Of a stretch of 64,000 bases of DNA, positions 24,260-32,838 are shown in pieces. The notes under the pieces are model-generated. The model did no database searches. It was not told where the DNA came from and worked only from the letters and a program-made list of their open reading frames with translations. Origin of the DNA: a virus; the IMG/VR virus record IMGVR_UViG_3300010885_017276, positions 1-64,000 of that record; one strand, given 5' to 3'. The position numbers were made by a program, and so were the translations under genes. How positions within the stretch are numbered: the stretch's first letter is position 1; every line of letters begins with the position of its first letter.

Positions 24260-26986
24260 TTAAAACATATTTCTACTCCTTGAGGATGAGCCATATAATC
24301 TTTCTGCCATAGTCTTTTCTGGCTTTCTTTTTTGTTGTTCATCAGGTCTTTGTTTTCTAGGATTTAACGTAGGCAACATGTAGTTGTTAAACAAATAAAA
24401 TTCATATCCAAGACAAGACATAAATGATGTAATCCTATCGACGTTGTTTTCTTTTTTATAAGATATCATTTCATCTAGCAGTCCAATATCATTTATCATC
24501 TGTACACCAAGCATAGTCTTTTCATTGCCGTTTTCATCTACTGTTGTGAACTCTTGCTTGGCATAATTTTTAACAAGACCTAACAAGAACTTTTTATTCT
24601 CTGGCGTAGGTGCCCACCCGTAACGTCTTCTACCGTTTGACTGTTGTGTCATGTCAGACTTAAAGTCCATCGACTCCACAAGCCATAGATCTGTTGCTCT
24701 TTTTCTATCTAAGTATTCTTTAAACCCCATATCGGCATTCTCCATAAAAACTCTAGAGTTAAAGGCTTGCATCAGTAAAAATATCTGTCTATACAGCTTG
24801 TTGTGTGGATCAGGTCTTGTTGCTACTGAGGCTACTATCCTACCACACCACTTGTCCATACCAATATTTACCTTGTAGATATGAAAGGACCCAACAGAGT
24901 CTGTTCCTGATTCCTCTTGCTTATAGTCGTCAAATCCTCCTACATACAAATATGGAACTGGTTTTTCTGATGGTAGGTCTTCGTACAATACAACTGGAGC
25001 GTCTACAAATCCTCCTGGATGTGGATATTCTGCAAGATCTCGGTTGTTCATTTCATAAAAGATCTTACCTGCACTATCCTGCATCATGGTAACCCTCTTT
25101 CCTGATTCTCCTGATTCTATCAGATACTCTTTGTGTCTCTTTGCTTCTAGTGCTGGGAATGGGTTTTCTTCAGATGACATAAAGCACTCTTCTGGATCAA
25201 TAGGATACTGTACAGTTCTTTGCTGTTCAAGTAGTTTGTCTCCTTTTGCTTCCTCTCGCCAATCTTCTAGCTTCTTTTTATTATTTTCCCAGTCAGTTAC
25301 TTGGATAGTGATATCATCCAACATCTGGTCTTGTACACCAATAAAGTCAGAGAACCTTTTTTCTTTTTTTAAGAAGCCCTCCTTATAGGCCATCTGAGCT
25401 GGTACAAACATACCAAACTTTCTGCGTTTCCAAGTTATAAACTCTGGATCTATCTTGTCTTCTAACAAGTCCCAGTCCATAGTCAAAAGGTTATATTTTT
25501 CTGGATCTGCTAGTACAGTATTTGCGTCTTTAGACAAGCCCTCTTCTCCAGCTGTTCCTACAAGAATAGGCACGCACTTAAATCCATAAGGTGTTTCAAA
25601 AGATGGCAGTGCTGCTAGATAAGACTTCAGAAAGTTATACTTACCTATCTCATCATTCACAAATGCACTTGGTGCACCTCCTGCTGTTTTTTGTGAAGAG
25701 TTTTTTGCCCCTGCCGCTAAGTTAATAACCGATATAGTCGAATATTTTACAATATTTGAAGCGTCTTCTTTAAGGCCTAGTATTGTATTACCTCCATCCC
25801 ATGCTTGCTTTTGTACTTCTAGCTTAAATGCCGGAGTTGTATAGTCCATAGACGTTCTTACCTTATCTGTAAGATCAAGTAAATCTTTCTCTGAGCCTCC
25901 TGTAAGAGTAGCTACCGCATTTGGTTTTGTGTGCGATTTCCACTGAATGTAAGAGGCTAATAATACGGACTTAGTAAAACGTCTAGTACCATACAAAAGC
26001 AAACCTTTATCTTTTGCTTCTTCTGCTTTCTTTAAGCTTTCTACAAAGAACCACTCGTTATCCCTAAAGTAAGGGTTGATAACTGGTTCTGTTCCATTGG
26101 GTTGAGGAATAGGGGTCTTGAATATATTTAAGTGCCAATACAACCAAGGATGGAATTTGTAACCACTTATGTTAATTCCTTGAGTAACCTTTTGGTACTC
26201 TTCTTCCCAAAATTGTAAGACATCTTTACTTTGCTCCCAGTAATGCTTTTTAGGATTCCAGGGCGGTATATCTTTAGCTTTCATATTAATTAACATCTCT
26301 TTTGAAGAGGTTAGATCAATAGAACTAAATGCGGCTTCTGTCGCTATTTGTATATCGAGATTTTTAACAATCAAAGGTTCTCTCATTAACAATCCTGCCT
26401 TCTCGTTCTTAAAGAATTTAATTGCGAGGTTATCCGTAGAGTTATTAATATTTAACTTTGATAGTTTCTCTTGTATCTTTATCTTTTCGTTGAACACAGA
26501 GTCCTGGAATACAATTTCTTGGGCCTTCCAGTCAACTTGGTCATCTGTCTCTGCATCTTCTGTAAGTACTTCTAGATTATATTTTAGATAGTTATCACAT
26601 TTTTTAATGTGTATGGTTATAATTTCTACAGTTTCATTAATAAAGTCTTGTGTCTTTTTTAGATGGCGATCTCCTTGTGCCTCTGTTATAAACACAGAAA
26701 GCCTACCGAGTATGGAACTGGTAAGCTCATTTTCCTGTTTAAAGAGTGCCTCTTTAGTTTTACGATACTGATCAGATACTTCTCGCATCTGTTTCTCTAT
26801 TTCCTGAACCTTTTTTGTCCTGGTTTTAGAATCATTATCATCTATGCTATCTAGCTTTTCTGTAAGTACTGCAATCTTCTCGTTATACTTTTCAGAGTCA
26901 TGCCAGTAGTTAGATTCTATTACTAATCTATTTCTATGAAAATACTCTTTATGGTTTTTTATAAAACTGTCAATGTAATCTGACAT
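24260..26986 (-). CDS. terL: Large terminase subunit (TerL)
   Basis: A 908-residue DNA-packaging motor with an ~270-residue N-terminal extension (charged, coiled-coil). Walker A GTRRFTKS lies near residues 333-340, Walker B FVNDEIG near 442-448, and a coupling GTAGEEG near 480. The C-terminal RNase H-like nuclease carries YVGGFDDYKQEE (first metal Asp), a VFMENADMG strand and a final acidic DRITSFMS region. Its ATG overlaps the upstream stop (TAATG), so it is coupled to the 145-residue gene. Much longer than the usual 450-750 residues because of the N-terminal extension. Confidence 0.92.
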   Translation of the reverse strand: MSDYIDSFIKNHKEYFHRNRLVIESNYWHDSEKYNEKIAVLTEKLDSIDDNDSKTRTKKVQEIEKQMREVSDQYRKTKEALFKQENELTSSILGRLSVFITEAQGDRHLKKTQDFINETVEIITIHIKKCDNYLKYNLEVLTEDAETDDQVDWKAQEIVFQDSVFNEKIKIQEKLSKLNINNSTDNLAIKFFKNEKAGLLMREPLIVKNLDIQIATEAAFSSIDLTSSKEMLINMKAKDIPPWNPKKHYWEQSKDVLQFWEEEYQKVTQGINISGYKFHPWLYWHLNIFKTPIPQPNGTEPVINPYFRDNEWFFVESLKKAEEAKDKGLLLYGTRRFTKSVLLASYIQWKSHTKPNAVATLTGGSEKDLLDLTDKVRTSMDYTTPAFKLEVQKQAWDGGNTILGLKEDASNIVKYSTISVINLAAGAKNSSQKTAGGAPSAFVNDEIGKYNFLKSYLAALPSFETPYGFKCVPILVGTAGEEGLSKDANTVLADPEKYNLLTMDWDLLEDKIDPEFITWKRRKFGMFVPAQMAYKEGFLKKEKRFSDFIGVQDQMLDDITIQVTDWENNKKKLEDWREEAKGDKLLEQQRTVQYPIDPEECFMSSEENPFPALEAKRHKEYLIESGESGKRVTMMQDSAGKIFYEMNNRDLAEYPHPGGFVDAPVVLYEDLPSEKPVPYLYVGGFDDYKQEESGTDSVGSFHIYKVNIGMDKWCGRIVASVATRPDPHNKLYRQIFLLMQAFNSRVFMENADMGFKEYLDRKRATDLWLVESMDFKSDMTQQSNGRRRYGWAPTPENKKFLLGLVKNYAKQEFTTVDENGNEKTMLGVQMINDIGLLDEMISYKKENNVDRITSFMSCLGYEFYLFNNYMLPTLNPRKQRPDEQQKRKPEKTMAERLYGSSSRSRNMF

Positions 26987-27423
26987 TACCCGTTTGTTTT
27001 CTTGAGTAACTCTTTGAAGAAGTCGCTCTCAATAAATTCTTTTCTGGCTAATTCTAGATTGCCTGTTTCTGATTCTACAATATCTCCCTTTTCTACCATA
27101 AACACTTTTTTAGGAGCCCACGATTTCATTTCTGAATAGAACTTAGAAACTTCTTCTGGTAAATCTTCCTTAGAAAACTCTAGATAAGTTTCAATAGTGG
27201 TTATAAGCTTAAAAAACATAATTTGCAAGTCTTTGTTGTACAAGATGGTATCTACATATACATGTGTCAAGATATCTTGTAGCTCTTCTGGAGTTTTACC
27301 TACAATTAAGTCTTTTAAATTCTCATTCTTATTAGCAATATCTGAGTTTTTCTTTTTTACTAATGTTTCAAATTCTTTATACTCAGCATACAAAGATAAA
27401 ACTTTACTTGTTAAATTTTCCAT
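26986..27423 (-). CDS. Hypothetical protein next to TerL (small terminase candidate)
   Basis: A 145-residue helical, charged protein. Direct coupling to terL (TAATG) and its size fit a small terminase subunit, but no helix-turn-helix is obvious by eye and no homology is recognised, so this stays a positional guess. Confidence 0.65.
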   Translation of the reverse strand: MENLTSKVLSLYAEYKEFETLVKKKNSDIANKNENLKDLIVGKTPEELQDILTHVYVDTILYNKDLQIMFFKLITTIETYLEFSKEDLPEEVSKFYSEMKSWAPKKVFMVEKGDIVESETGNLELARKEFIESDFFKELLKKTNG

Positions 27424-27424
27424 A

Positions 27425-27616
27425 TTATTCTTTTTCGTCTTCTATTGTTTTTTCCAGAGCAGAGAAAATATCTTCGTCTGATAAAGTTATTAATTCAGAT
27501 ATGGTTCTTGCCCCAGTTAATCTTAATACACTGTACAATAACTCCCCCAAACTATACTGTGGGAACTCCTTTGCAAAGGCTTGTAAATCCCGTAATGCGT
27601 TATTTTTGTAATTCAT
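27425..27616 (-). CDS. Hypothetical 63-residue acidic helical protein
   Basis: An unrecognised small protein (LRDLQAFAKEFPQYSLGELL), fully helical by pattern, acidic at the C-terminus. One nt separates it from the next gene downstream. It could be a small regulatory or packaging factor. Confidence 0.65.
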   Translation of the reverse strand: MNYKNNALRDLQAFAKEFPQYSLGELLYSVLRLTGARTISELITLSDEDIFSALEKTIEDEKE

Positions 27617-27617
27617 T

Positions 27618-27932
27618 TTATACTATTGCTCCTTTTAGTTTAAAGGTTATTGTTTTTTGATTTTTTTCTTTATCCATTACTCTTTCTACTACTTGTTGAT
27701 TAATAACCCCCATCTTATTTGAATCATACTGAATATCTAATCTTAGTCCATCAGTTAAAATTTCTACAGTAGGTGCGGTGCAACCACAACTTTTGCTTAC
27801 TGATACGTGATCTACTCCTGTAATAATTATGCTAACTAAAGTCTTAGACCCACTCTTTAAAGTTCCGTAATCAATCTCATAGATTGAATCTTTGACTACT
27901 TCTTTTAGATTAAATGCACTTTTTATTTCCAT
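27618..27932 (-). CDS. DUF1573-like (ASH/Ig-fold) protein
   Basis: A 104-residue protein with the core pattern of DUF1573: an acidic beta strand (IYEIDYGTLKSGSK), the Cys motif KSCGCTAPTVE (about residues 48-58), and a final beta strand (KTITFKLKGAIV). DUF1573 domains are common in Bacteroidota surface or secreted proteins. There is no signal peptide here, so a virion or cytosolic role is likelier. Its meaning in phage is unknown. Confidence 0.7.
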   Translation of the reverse strand: MEIKSAFNLKEVVKDSIYEIDYGTLKSGSKTLVSIIITGVDHVSVSKSCGCTAPTVEILTDGLRLDIQYDSNKMGVINQQVVERVMDKEKNQKTITFKLKGAIV

Positions 27933-27940
27933 TCTTTTTT

Positions 27941-28261
27941 CTATTTTTTGGTTTTTATATTATTCCACTTTCCTTCTGGGCACATATTCTCAGGATCATT
28001 CTGAGAACTTTTAAATATGAGATTGCAACCACAACTTGTGCAAATTGAATCATCGTCTACGCTTACCCCTAATAAAAAATTAAGCATCTTGTTGATTCGA
28101 ACTTTAAAAGTATCAATCAATGTTAACTGCTCTTTATTATCAGAGTTTAGGGGGCACACTTCACAAATACTTAGTCTTTCTTTCTGGGTTTCAGTTAGAA
28201 CACCCTTGTACTCTAACCTACTTTTAATTGCTAATCTAGCTTTTGTTAAAATATTTTTCAT
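27941..28261 (-). CDS. Small zinc-binding (Cys-cluster) protein
   Basis: An ATG at 28279 also exists; I prefer the internal ATG at 28259-28261 (106 residues), which reduces overlap with the upstream gene to 26 nt. Cysteines appear in pairs: CEVCPLNS, then CTSCGC, then CPEGKW, as in small zinc-ribbon proteins of Bacteroidota phages. Probably binds nucleic acid or protein. Confidence 0.68.
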   Translation of the reverse strand: MKNILTKARLAIKSRLEYKGVLTETQKERLSICEVCPLNSDNKEQLTLIDTFKVRINKMLNFLLGVSVDDDSICTSCGCNLIFKSSQNDPENMCPEGKWNNIKTKK

Positions 28262-28706
28262 GGTTTTTATTATGTTCATCTTCTAAGACTCTCCAGCTCA
28301 TATAAAATACATTCAATAGATTTCTAGGAACTTCTTTTTTTAAACTGTACAATAAATTATAAACAATCGGTTTGTTAAAGTTTTTTAATTCGTGGCCTTT
28401 TTCTTTTTTGAGAAGGCTTTTTAAGTATGCTAATTTATCACTTAGATAACCTTCGCCTCTTTTAGTGTTGCTCTTTGAATCGTAGCAACCCCCCAAGTAG
28501 TAATTAAATCTAAGTTTTCCCATATTGGGAATATTAATCAAAACAACATTACCATCTTCAGCTATTGACTTTTTTAGATATGCTAGATTATGCTTCATAA
28601 TATCATTCAAAAGCTCTTTGTTTTTTCCTGTTTTGGCTGATAACTCTTCTATGATATCCTCGGTTAAATATAAAGCTTTATCCTTGTTTTTTAAATATGA
28701 GGACAT
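28236..28706 (-). CDS. HU/IHF-like DNA-binding protein (candidate)
   Basis: A 156-residue protein. Residues 15-75 follow the HU/IHF pattern: a helical start (DIIEELSAKTGKNKELLNDI), then VVLINIPNMGKLRFNYYL resembling the first beta strands after the helix pair. The rest is a basic helical extension. crAss-like phages carry IHF-like genes near packaging genes, which supports the idea. Overlaps both neighbours slightly. Confidence 0.6.
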   Translation of the reverse strand: MSSYLKNKDKALYLTEDIIEELSAKTGKNKELLNDIMKHNLAYLKKSIAEDGNVVLINIPNMGKLRFNYYLGGCYDSKSNTKRGEGYLSDKLAYLKSLLKKEKGHELKNFNKPIVYNLLYSLKKEVPRNLLNVFYMSWRVLEDEHNKNHEKYFNKS

Positions 28707-29037
28707 ATAATTCTTTTTTATTAACTATAAAACTTTCTCTTATACTATTCATATCTGCAGATAACTTACTCATCCTCATGTTCTTATCACTTGTAAGTAG
28801 GTACCCCTTTTCTCTTAGGTGTACATCTGCAACTCGTATATCTCCATCTTTCTTTCCTGTATCTTCTTTGATATACTCTTTGGTTTCTTTGCTGTAACCG
28901 TTTCTAATATAGTAAATTAGAATTAGTCTTTCAAAATTTCTAAGAGGCTTTTCTTGCGAAATTGAGTAAACTCTCAAGATTTTATCTACTAGGTCTATCT
29001 CGTTTTTATATCTATTTTTCAATGTAGGAAAGTTCAC
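28678..29037 (-). CDS. Predicted winged-helix DNA-binding protein
   Basis: A 119-residue protein. LRNFERLILIYYIRNGYSKE, then a recognition-helix-like DGDIRVADVHLREKGYL and a wing-like segment suggest a winged helix. It is the first gene behind the promoter at 29055-29086, so it may control the leftward (late) transcript. Not matched to a named family. Confidence 0.62.
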   Translation of the reverse strand: MNFPTLKNRYKNEIDLVDKILRVYSISQEKPLRNFERLILIYYIRNGYSKETKEYIKEDTGKKDGDIRVADVHLREKGYLLTSDKNMRMSKLSADMNSIRESFIVNKKELYVLIFKKQG

Positions 29038-29054
29038 GCTATATAATTTTTACG

Positions 29055-29086
29055 CAAAGATACAACACATATTTGAGATATGCAAG
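29055..29086 (-). promoter_or_regulatory. Bacteroidota-type promoter of the leftward operon
   Basis: Minus-strand CTTG (29083-29086; one mismatch to TTTG), 20-nt spacer, TATCTTTG (29055-29062), 17 nt before the winged-helix gene. Confidence 0.78.
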
Positions 29087-29105
29087 TAAGTTAACAAATA
29101 TTTAA

Positions 29106-29390
29106 CTAGTAGTTATCTTGTATCTCTTTGATATTGTGAGTCATAGGTTGAAATCTAAATAAATTAAAAAAGTAAGATTCTGTCATTCTCGATAATATTC
29201 GGATTGTTAACACGGGGTTCATCTGGTAAACTCTGTATAAATCAAAAGAAAGATTACTGATAAAATCTTCGTTTTCGTCTAGATAACTTGTAGATACTAT
29301 TTTTTCTGAGACATCCTCCCATAATAGATCATAGAACTCTTCGTAAGATAGTTCTTGAAATTCTTGATATGTAAAATCTTTTACTGACAT
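29106..29390 (-). CDS. Hypothetical acidic protein, first leftward gene
   Basis: A 94-residue acidic helical protein (MSVKDFTYQEFQELSYEEFY). It is transcribed from its own extended TTTGGTAG promoter, the class otherwise found in the accessory region on the other strand. Likely expressed early and perhaps regulatory. Not recognised. Confidence 0.68.
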   Translation of the reverse strand: MSVKDFTYQEFQELSYEEFYDLLWEDVSEKIVSTSYLDENEDFISNLSFDLYRVYQMNPVLTIRILSRMTESYFFNLFRFQPMTHNIKEIQDNY

Positions 29391-29412
29391 TTTATTTGGT
29401 TTTTATATTGTG

Positions 29413-29444
29413 CAAAGATAAGAAATATAAATGGAACTACCAAA
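29413..29444 (-). promoter_or_regulatory. Bacteroidota-type promoter with extended TTTGGTAG
   Basis: Minus-strand TTTGGTAG (TTTG at 29441-29444), 20-nt spacer, TATCTTTG (29413-29420). It is the only minus-strand member of the TTTGGTAG class seen. Confidence 0.82.
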
Positions 29445-29520
29445 AAGGTTAAACAAATAATTAACAAATTTGGGTAATTCAAAAGTTATTCTTAAATTTG
29501 CAAAATATTTTTAAAAAGTG

Positions 29521-29552
29521 CTTGCGTAATACAAATATTAGTATTATCTTTG
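29521..29552 (+). promoter_or_regulatory. Bacteroidota-type promoter of a leader/ncRNA
   Basis: CTTG (29521-29524), 20-nt spacer, TATCTTTG (29545-29552). It points right into a gene-free stretch. Confidence 0.75.
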
Positions 29553-29557
29553 CACTC

Positions 29558-29850
29558 AGAAAAATGGCGTGAGGCTATCCGAAAGGATTCACGTTGAGAT
29601 TAGGTAACTAGTCGAAGCTAAATGGAAGAGATGTGTATATCATTATACAATATTCGCCAGAGCATAGCTGTTTTTATGGTTTCAGCTAATTTTACGTAAG
29701 TAGGTAGTTAAATAAATAACACTGCCGAATAAGGACACTTTCAGTAATAAAACAAAAAACCTACAGTTGGTAATTGGATTCGGTGTTTTTCCTCAACTGG
29801 CCGTCCTCTCCTCTCTCTTTCTTATAAGAGGGGGGAGGGGGGGTGTTCTT
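29558..29850 (+). ncRNA. Candidate structured RNA in the divergent region
   Basis: No credible CDS lies between 29445 and 29960. Downstream of a good promoter the sequence folds: CGTGA (29568-29572) pairs with TCACG (29589-29593) around ATCC-GAAA-GGAT (a GAAA tetraloop), a bulged hairpin. Further on there is an AGTTG/CAACT pairing and a pyrimidine/purine hairpin with a G-rich end near 29810-29850 that may stop transcription. Could be a regulatory RNA or a long 5' leader. Confidence 0.5.
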
Positions 29851-29912
29851 TCACCTACCTGACCTTTTGTGCTGTTTTCTCCCCAGCAAACTGTTAAAAA
29901 AGTACCGTAATG

Positions 29913-29944
29913 TTTGTGTATATCAATTGCTTTTTGTATCTTTG
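29913..29944 (+). promoter_or_regulatory. Bacteroidota-type promoter for the SF2 helicase
   Basis: TTTG (29913-29916), 20-nt spacer, TATCTTTG (29937-29944), 16 nt before the helicase ATG. Confidence 0.85.
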
Positions 29945-29960
29945 TGGAAATATTTAGATT

Positions 29961-31328
29961 ATGTATAAATTAAGAGACTACCAATTGCAATCTGTAGACA
30001 AAGGATTAGAAATCTTAACAAGTAAAAATGCAAGAAAGGAAGTAATAGTATTGCCTACAGGTGCCGGTAAATCTATAGTTATAGCTAAGATAGTACAGTC
30101 ATTAGATGAGAACATAGTAGTTCTACAGCCTTCTAAAGAACTGCTTTTACAAAACTATGGTAAGTTTATAGATGTAGGAGGACAGGCATCACTGTTTTCA
30201 GCATCTGTTGGGGAGAAGGAGATAGGTAAAGTTACGTTTGCTACTATCGGCTCAATTATAAAGGCTTGTGATAAACTAAAAGAACTCAAGATAACAAAGT
30301 TGATAGTGGACGAAGCTCACATTGGAGTTAAGTCAGGTTCACAACTAAGAAAGCTTTTGAAACAAGTTGGTATTAAGAACGTATTAGGTCTAACAGCAAC
30401 ACCCTTTGTTTTAGAAAGCACAATGGAAGGAGCAGAACTCAAGATGTTGACAAGACTAAAAAACAAACTGTTTACTGATATATCGTATGTCTACCAAATA
30501 AAGCAAATGTTACAGAACGAGTATTGGACACCTTTACAGTATAAAGTGGTAAATCAAGACACCGACACTCTCAGGATAAATTCATCAGGTTCTGATTTTA
30601 CAGAGGATAGTATGCGTAAATACTATGAATCAAACGACTTGAGTGCTCAGATTGTAGAGTATGTTCAGAAGTCTTTGGATTATGGTAAGAGGTCTATCTT
30701 AGTATTTGTACCCTCAATAGAAGAATCTACTATGCTAGAAAGAAAGATTAAGTACTCAAAATCTGTGAGCTCTTTGACACCAAAAAAAGAAAGGGACGAA
30801 ATCATATCAGGTTTTAAAAAAGGTACCACAAAAGTAGTAATAAACGTAGGTATACTAACAACAGGATTTGACTACCCTGAACTAGATACAATAGTACTCG
30901 CTAGATCTACGATGTCTTTTGCTTTGTATTACCAAATGATAGGCAGAGGGGTAAGAATACACCCTGATAAAGACAAGACGTTAGTTATAGATCTTAGTGA
31001 AAACTACAATAGGTTCGGAAGAGTAGAACAATTTACTGTAGACTATGTAGAAGGATATGGGTGGGGGCTTTTTAGAGGTGAAGACTTGATTACAAACTAT
31101 CCAATAGAAGCTAAAAAAAGACCGCAGAAAAAGAACCTAACAAGAAAGATAGATTTGAATCAATCAGGCGAAGTTATTATGCCTTTTGGAAAACATAAAG
31201 GATCTACCTTGTCTGAATTAATAGTAAAAGAAAAGAGCTATCTTGTTTGGATATACGAGAATGTAAATTTTAGTAGTGACAAATCAAAACTTAAAAAAGA
31301 AATAGAAAGGTTGTTAAACTTATCTTAA
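29961..31328 (+). CDS. SF2 DEAH-box helicase with C-terminal MPFGKHKG domain
   Basis: A 455-residue DNA/RNA helicase of the RecQ/UvsW/type III-like SF2 group. Motif I LPTGAGKS (31-38), motif II DEAH (117-120), motif III LTATP (about 146-150), motif V TTGFDYPELD, motif VI YYQMIGRGVR. The last ~45 residues (VIMPFGKHKGSTLSELIV...LVWIYENV) are an extra domain also found at the C-terminus of exodeoxyribonuclease X-like proteins and alone as DUF3820. Phage UvsW-type enzymes remodel replication forks and recombination intermediates; adjacent recA supports that. Confidence 0.92.
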   Translation: MYKLRDYQLQSVDKGLEILTSKNARKEVIVLPTGAGKSIVIAKIVQSLDENIVVLQPSKELLLQNYGKFIDVGGQASLFSASVGEKEIGKVTFATIGSIIKACDKLKELKITKLIVDEAHIGVKSGSQLRKLLKQVGIKNVLGLTATPFVLESTMEGAELKMLTRLKNKLFTDISYVYQIKQMLQNEYWTPLQYKVVNQDTDTLRINSSGSDFTEDSMRKYYESNDLSAQIVEYVQKSLDYGKRSILVFVPSIEESTMLERKIKYSKSVSSLTPKKERDEIISGFKKGTTKVVINVGILTTGFDYPELDTIVLARSTMSFALYYQMIGRGVRIHPDKDKTLVIDLSENYNRFGRVEQFTVDYVEGYGWGLFRGEDLITNYPIEAKKRPQKKNLTRKIDLNQSGEVIMPFGKHKGSTLSELIVKEKSYLVWIYENVNFSSDKSKLKKEIERLLNLS

Positions 31329-31332
31329 TTAT

Positions 31333-31364
31333 ATTGCAAGATTCAAATATATTTTATAACTTTG
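31333..31364 (+). promoter_or_regulatory. Bacteroidota-type promoter for recA
   Basis: ATTG (31333-31336; one mismatch), 20-nt spacer, TAACTTTG (31357-31364), 23 nt before recA. Confidence 0.75.
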
Positions 31365-31387
31365 TGCAATAATTTAAAAACCAAAAA

Positions 31388-32371
31388 ATGGCAGAAGAAA
31401 GAGATCCCTTATTAGACGTATTGGCTAGTATGGATAAACGCTTTGGAAAAGGTGCGGTAATCGTAGGAGATACTGTTATTCAAACCGAAAGACAAAGCAC
31501 AGGTTCATTAGGAATGGATATTATTACTGGTGGTGGCTGGGGAAAAGGTAGAATGGTCGAGATTTACGGCCCTGAAAGCTCAGGTAAGACTACCCTATGT
31601 ATTCACACAATGATACAAGCACAAAAGGATAACCCTGATAAACGTGTTGCTTTTATAGATGCAGAGCACGCCTTTGATAGAAACTATGCAGAGCACCTTG
31701 GACTAGATATGTCACAAGTTATAATCTCACAACCAGACAGTGGAGAACAAGCCCTAGAGATCGCTGAGGCATTAATTACCTCAGGTAAGATTTCTGTGTG
31801 TGTTATAGATTCAGTGGCTGCGTTGACTCCTAAGAGCGAAATAGAAGGCGAAATGGGCGATTCTAAGATGGGGCTACACGCTCGTTTGATGTCACAAGCC
31901 TGTAGAAAACTAACAGGTGTAGTAAGTAGAACAAACACAGTCCTTTTATGGACAAACCAAATACGAATGAAGATTGGTGTTATGTTCGGTAGCCCTGAAA
32001 CAGTGCCTGGAGGAGAAGCTTTGAAGTTTTATGCCTCTACTCGTGTTGATATTCGTAAAAGTAAAGGGGATGAAGACAAGGACGGTAATGTTATTAACAG
32101 TCACGTAAAAGCAAAGACTGTCAAGAATAAATTAGCTGCACCTTTTCAAGTTACTAAGTTTGATATTATTTTTGGAGAGGGTATTGACAGAACAAGCGAG
32201 ATCTTGGCAATTGGCGAAGATATCGGCATTATAGAAAAGAAAGGTTCTTGGTTTAACTACGGTGAAACTAAACTAGGTCAAGGTGGTAATAACGTAAAAG
32301 ACATTTTGAAAGACAACCCGGAATTAGCTGAAGAGATCGAGGTAAAAATCAGAAAACACTTTAATATTTAG
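31388..32371 (+). CDS. recA: RecA/UvsX recombinase
   Basis: A 327-residue RecA close to the bacterial core. Walker A GPESSGKTT at residues 61-69; Walker B VCVIDSVAALTPKSEIEGE (about 137-155); L2-region TNQIRMKIGVMFGSPETVPGG (about 196-216). It lacks the long C-terminal acidic tail of host RecA. Forms filaments on ssDNA for recombination-dependent replication and repair. It heads a recA-nuclease-phoH run with near-zero gaps. Confidence 0.96.
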   Translation: MAEERDPLLDVLASMDKRFGKGAVIVGDTVIQTERQSTGSLGMDIITGGGWGKGRMVEIYGPESSGKTTLCIHTMIQAQKDNPDKRVAFIDAEHAFDRNYAEHLGLDMSQVIISQPDSGEQALEIAEALITSGKISVCVIDSVAALTPKSEIEGEMGDSKMGLHARLMSQACRKLTGVVSRTNTVLLWTNQIRMKIGVMFGSPETVPGGEALKFYASTRVDIRKSKGDEDKDGNVINSHVKAKTVKNKLAAPFQVTKFDIIFGEGIDRTSEILAIGEDIGIIEKKGSWFNYGETKLGQGGNNVKDILKDNPELAEEIEVKIRKHFNI

Positions 32372-32373
32372 TT

Positions 32374-32838
32374 ATGTCAGTACACAGTTGGATGTATCAA
32401 GGTTACCACATTAATAGTATTGATGATATGAAGAGATATTGCCCCAAGGTTTGGGGCTTTGTCTATAAACTAAAGCTTTGTAAAAAGAATACTAACGAAG
32501 TAGAGTTTGAGTATATAGGTAAAAAAAATATCTACTCTAAACGTAAACGGGTTTTTGGTAAAAATGAAACCCTAGCTTTGAAAGACAAGCGTAAAAAAAA
32601 TTACGAGTATATTATCAAAGAAGCAGACTGGAAAAATTACCTTTCTAGCAATAAGTTCATACAAACTAACGCTTCTAAGTTTGACATCTTTCGTGATATA
32701 GTTATGTTTTCTACTAATGATAATGATTTGACTTATCAAGAAGCAAAAGAAATAATATGCTCAGACGCTTTGAACGACTGTAGATATTTGAACGATGGAG
32801 TAAGTATAAGAAGATTTGGTAAAAATATAATAGATTAA
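32374..32838 (+). CDS. GIY-YIG-like endonuclease (divergent)
   Basis: A 154-residue basic protein. WGFVYKLKLCKKNTNEVEFE followed by YIGKKNIYSKRKR and a GK-KDKRKKNYEYI segment, then DWKNYLSS, matches phage SegE-like proteins in which GIY has become GFVY and YIG is followed by KK. Free-standing homing-type nucleases and repair nucleases share this fold. Its own stop overlaps the phoH start (TAATG). Confidence 0.62.
   Translation: MSVHSWMYQGYHINSIDDMKRYCPKVWGFVYKLKLCKKNTNEVEFEYIGKKNIYSKRKRVFGKNETLALKDKRKKNYEYIIKEADWKNYLSSNKFIQTNASKFDIFRDIVMFSTNDNDLTYQEAKEIICSDALNDCRYLNDGVSIRRFGKNIID

Noticed and set aside
28236-28279. Longer start (28279) for the small zinc-binding gene
   Set aside because: It would increase the overlap with the upstream gene; the internal ATG at 28261 is simpler, though the longer one is possible.
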